Source: Verrucomicrobiales bacterium
GTDB lineage: Bacteria > Verrucomicrobiota > Verrucomicrobiia > Verrucomicrobiales > SKLO01
Reading direction: 5' to 3'
Length of the DNA: 5,879 nt
Assembly: GCA_007123195.1 (NCBI GenBank)
Contig: SKLO01000309.1
Location: 1 to 5,879, forward strand
Shown: piece by piece, positions 5,756 through 5,879 of the stretch
Numbering within the stretch: the stretch's first letter is position 1
Layout of the letters: every line of letters begins with the position of its first letter
Translations under genes and position numbers: made by a program
Notes under the pieces: model-generated
The model's input: only the letters and a program-made list of their open reading frames with translations
What the model was told of the DNA's origin: nothing
Databases searched by the model: none

Positions 5756-5879
5756 ATGAAGAGTGCTTCGTGCTTGGGGACACTGGCGCTCCTCTCATGG
5801 CCTTTCCATCTGCTGACCATTCACGGGCGACGGGGACGTCGCCCCTCCGGCACGCAAGCGGGCGGCGTAGGGTTCGGGG
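5756..5879 (+). CDS. Doubtful open frame running off the right edge, signal-peptide-like start
   Basis: From ATG at 5756 the frame stays open for 41 codons to the edge. It starts MKSASCLGTLALLSWPFHLL, which has a basic start and a hydrophobic stretch like a secretion signal. GGAGGTG at 5737-5743 could serve as ribosome binding site, but its 12-nt spacing is long. Against it: residues after about 24 are Gly/Arg-rich and come from the hairpin at 5825-5844, and no family is recognised. A closer ATG at 5745 encodes only four codons and ends in a TGA overlapping this ATG. Probably intergenic repeat sequence, but a truncated gene cannot be excluded. Confidence 0.2.
   Translation, partial: MKSASCLGTLALLSWPFHLLTIHGRRGRRPSGTQAGGVGFG
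5825..5844 (+). repeat. GC-rich hairpin, second half of an inverted pair (REP/REPIN-like)
   Basis: A perfect 7-bp stem, GGGCGAC (5825-5831) with GTCGCCC (5838-5844), around a 6-nt loop GGGGAC. It shares the arrangement GGCG-R-CGGGGAC followed by CGCC with the minus-strand reading of 5707-5727. It falls inside the doubtful open frame at 5756-5879 and argues against that frame being coding. Confidence 0.5.

Noticed and set aside
5690..5879. Minus-strand frame open from the right edge to a stop near 5690
   Set aside because: About 63 codons of Pro/Ser/Arg-rich sequence crossing both hairpins, with no recognisable domain; best explained as intergenic sequence.

Overview
The window is GC-rich and densely coding, from a Gram-negative bacterium: it encodes a secreted OmpA-domain envelope protein. 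The mix of genes suggests the PVC side of the tree, perhaps Verrucomicrobiota. It includes a pentonate/IlvD-Edd dehydratase, a Tat-exported sugar phosphate isomerase/epimerase-like TIM barrel, GC-rich intergenic hairpins, and starts without clear Shine-Dalgarno sites. This placement is an inference from gene style only; another GC-rich Gram-negative group is possible.

Layout. Positions 1-821 hold the first 273 codons of a minus-strand IlvD/Edd-family dehydratase that runs off the left edge. Its closest resemblance is to sugar-acid (L-arabinonate/D-xylonate-type) dehydratases. A 193-bp divergent intergenic region follows. Next on the plus strand is a secreted OmpA-C-domain protein (1015-2115), closed by a clear intrinsic terminator (2147-2178). 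After about 225 bp without a convincing gene, containing a 12-bp perfect palindrome, comes a 765-residue two-headed glycosyltransferase (2404-4701): a GT4-like GT-B module fused to a GT2-like GT-A module, with a C-terminal coiled coil. The TIM-barrel gene (4761-5636) follows closely and may be co-transcribed. The last 243 bp are mostly intergenic. They carry two similar GC-rich hairpins in opposite orientation (5707-5727 and 5825-5844) and a doubtful ORF that runs off the right edge.

How the genes relate. The dehydratase and the TIM-barrel protein both fit sugar or sugar-acid catabolism. The OmpA-like protein and the fused glycosyltransferase fit envelope and surface-glycan functions. The ompA-like gene is a separate unit, bounded by its terminator. 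The glycosyltransferase and TIM-barrel genes could form a two-gene unit. I see no phage, CRISPR, toxin-antitoxin, tRNA or rRNA signal. The points most worth following up are the inverted hairpin pair at the right end, the fused glycosyltransferase, and the variant peptidoglycan-binding motif in the OmpA domain.
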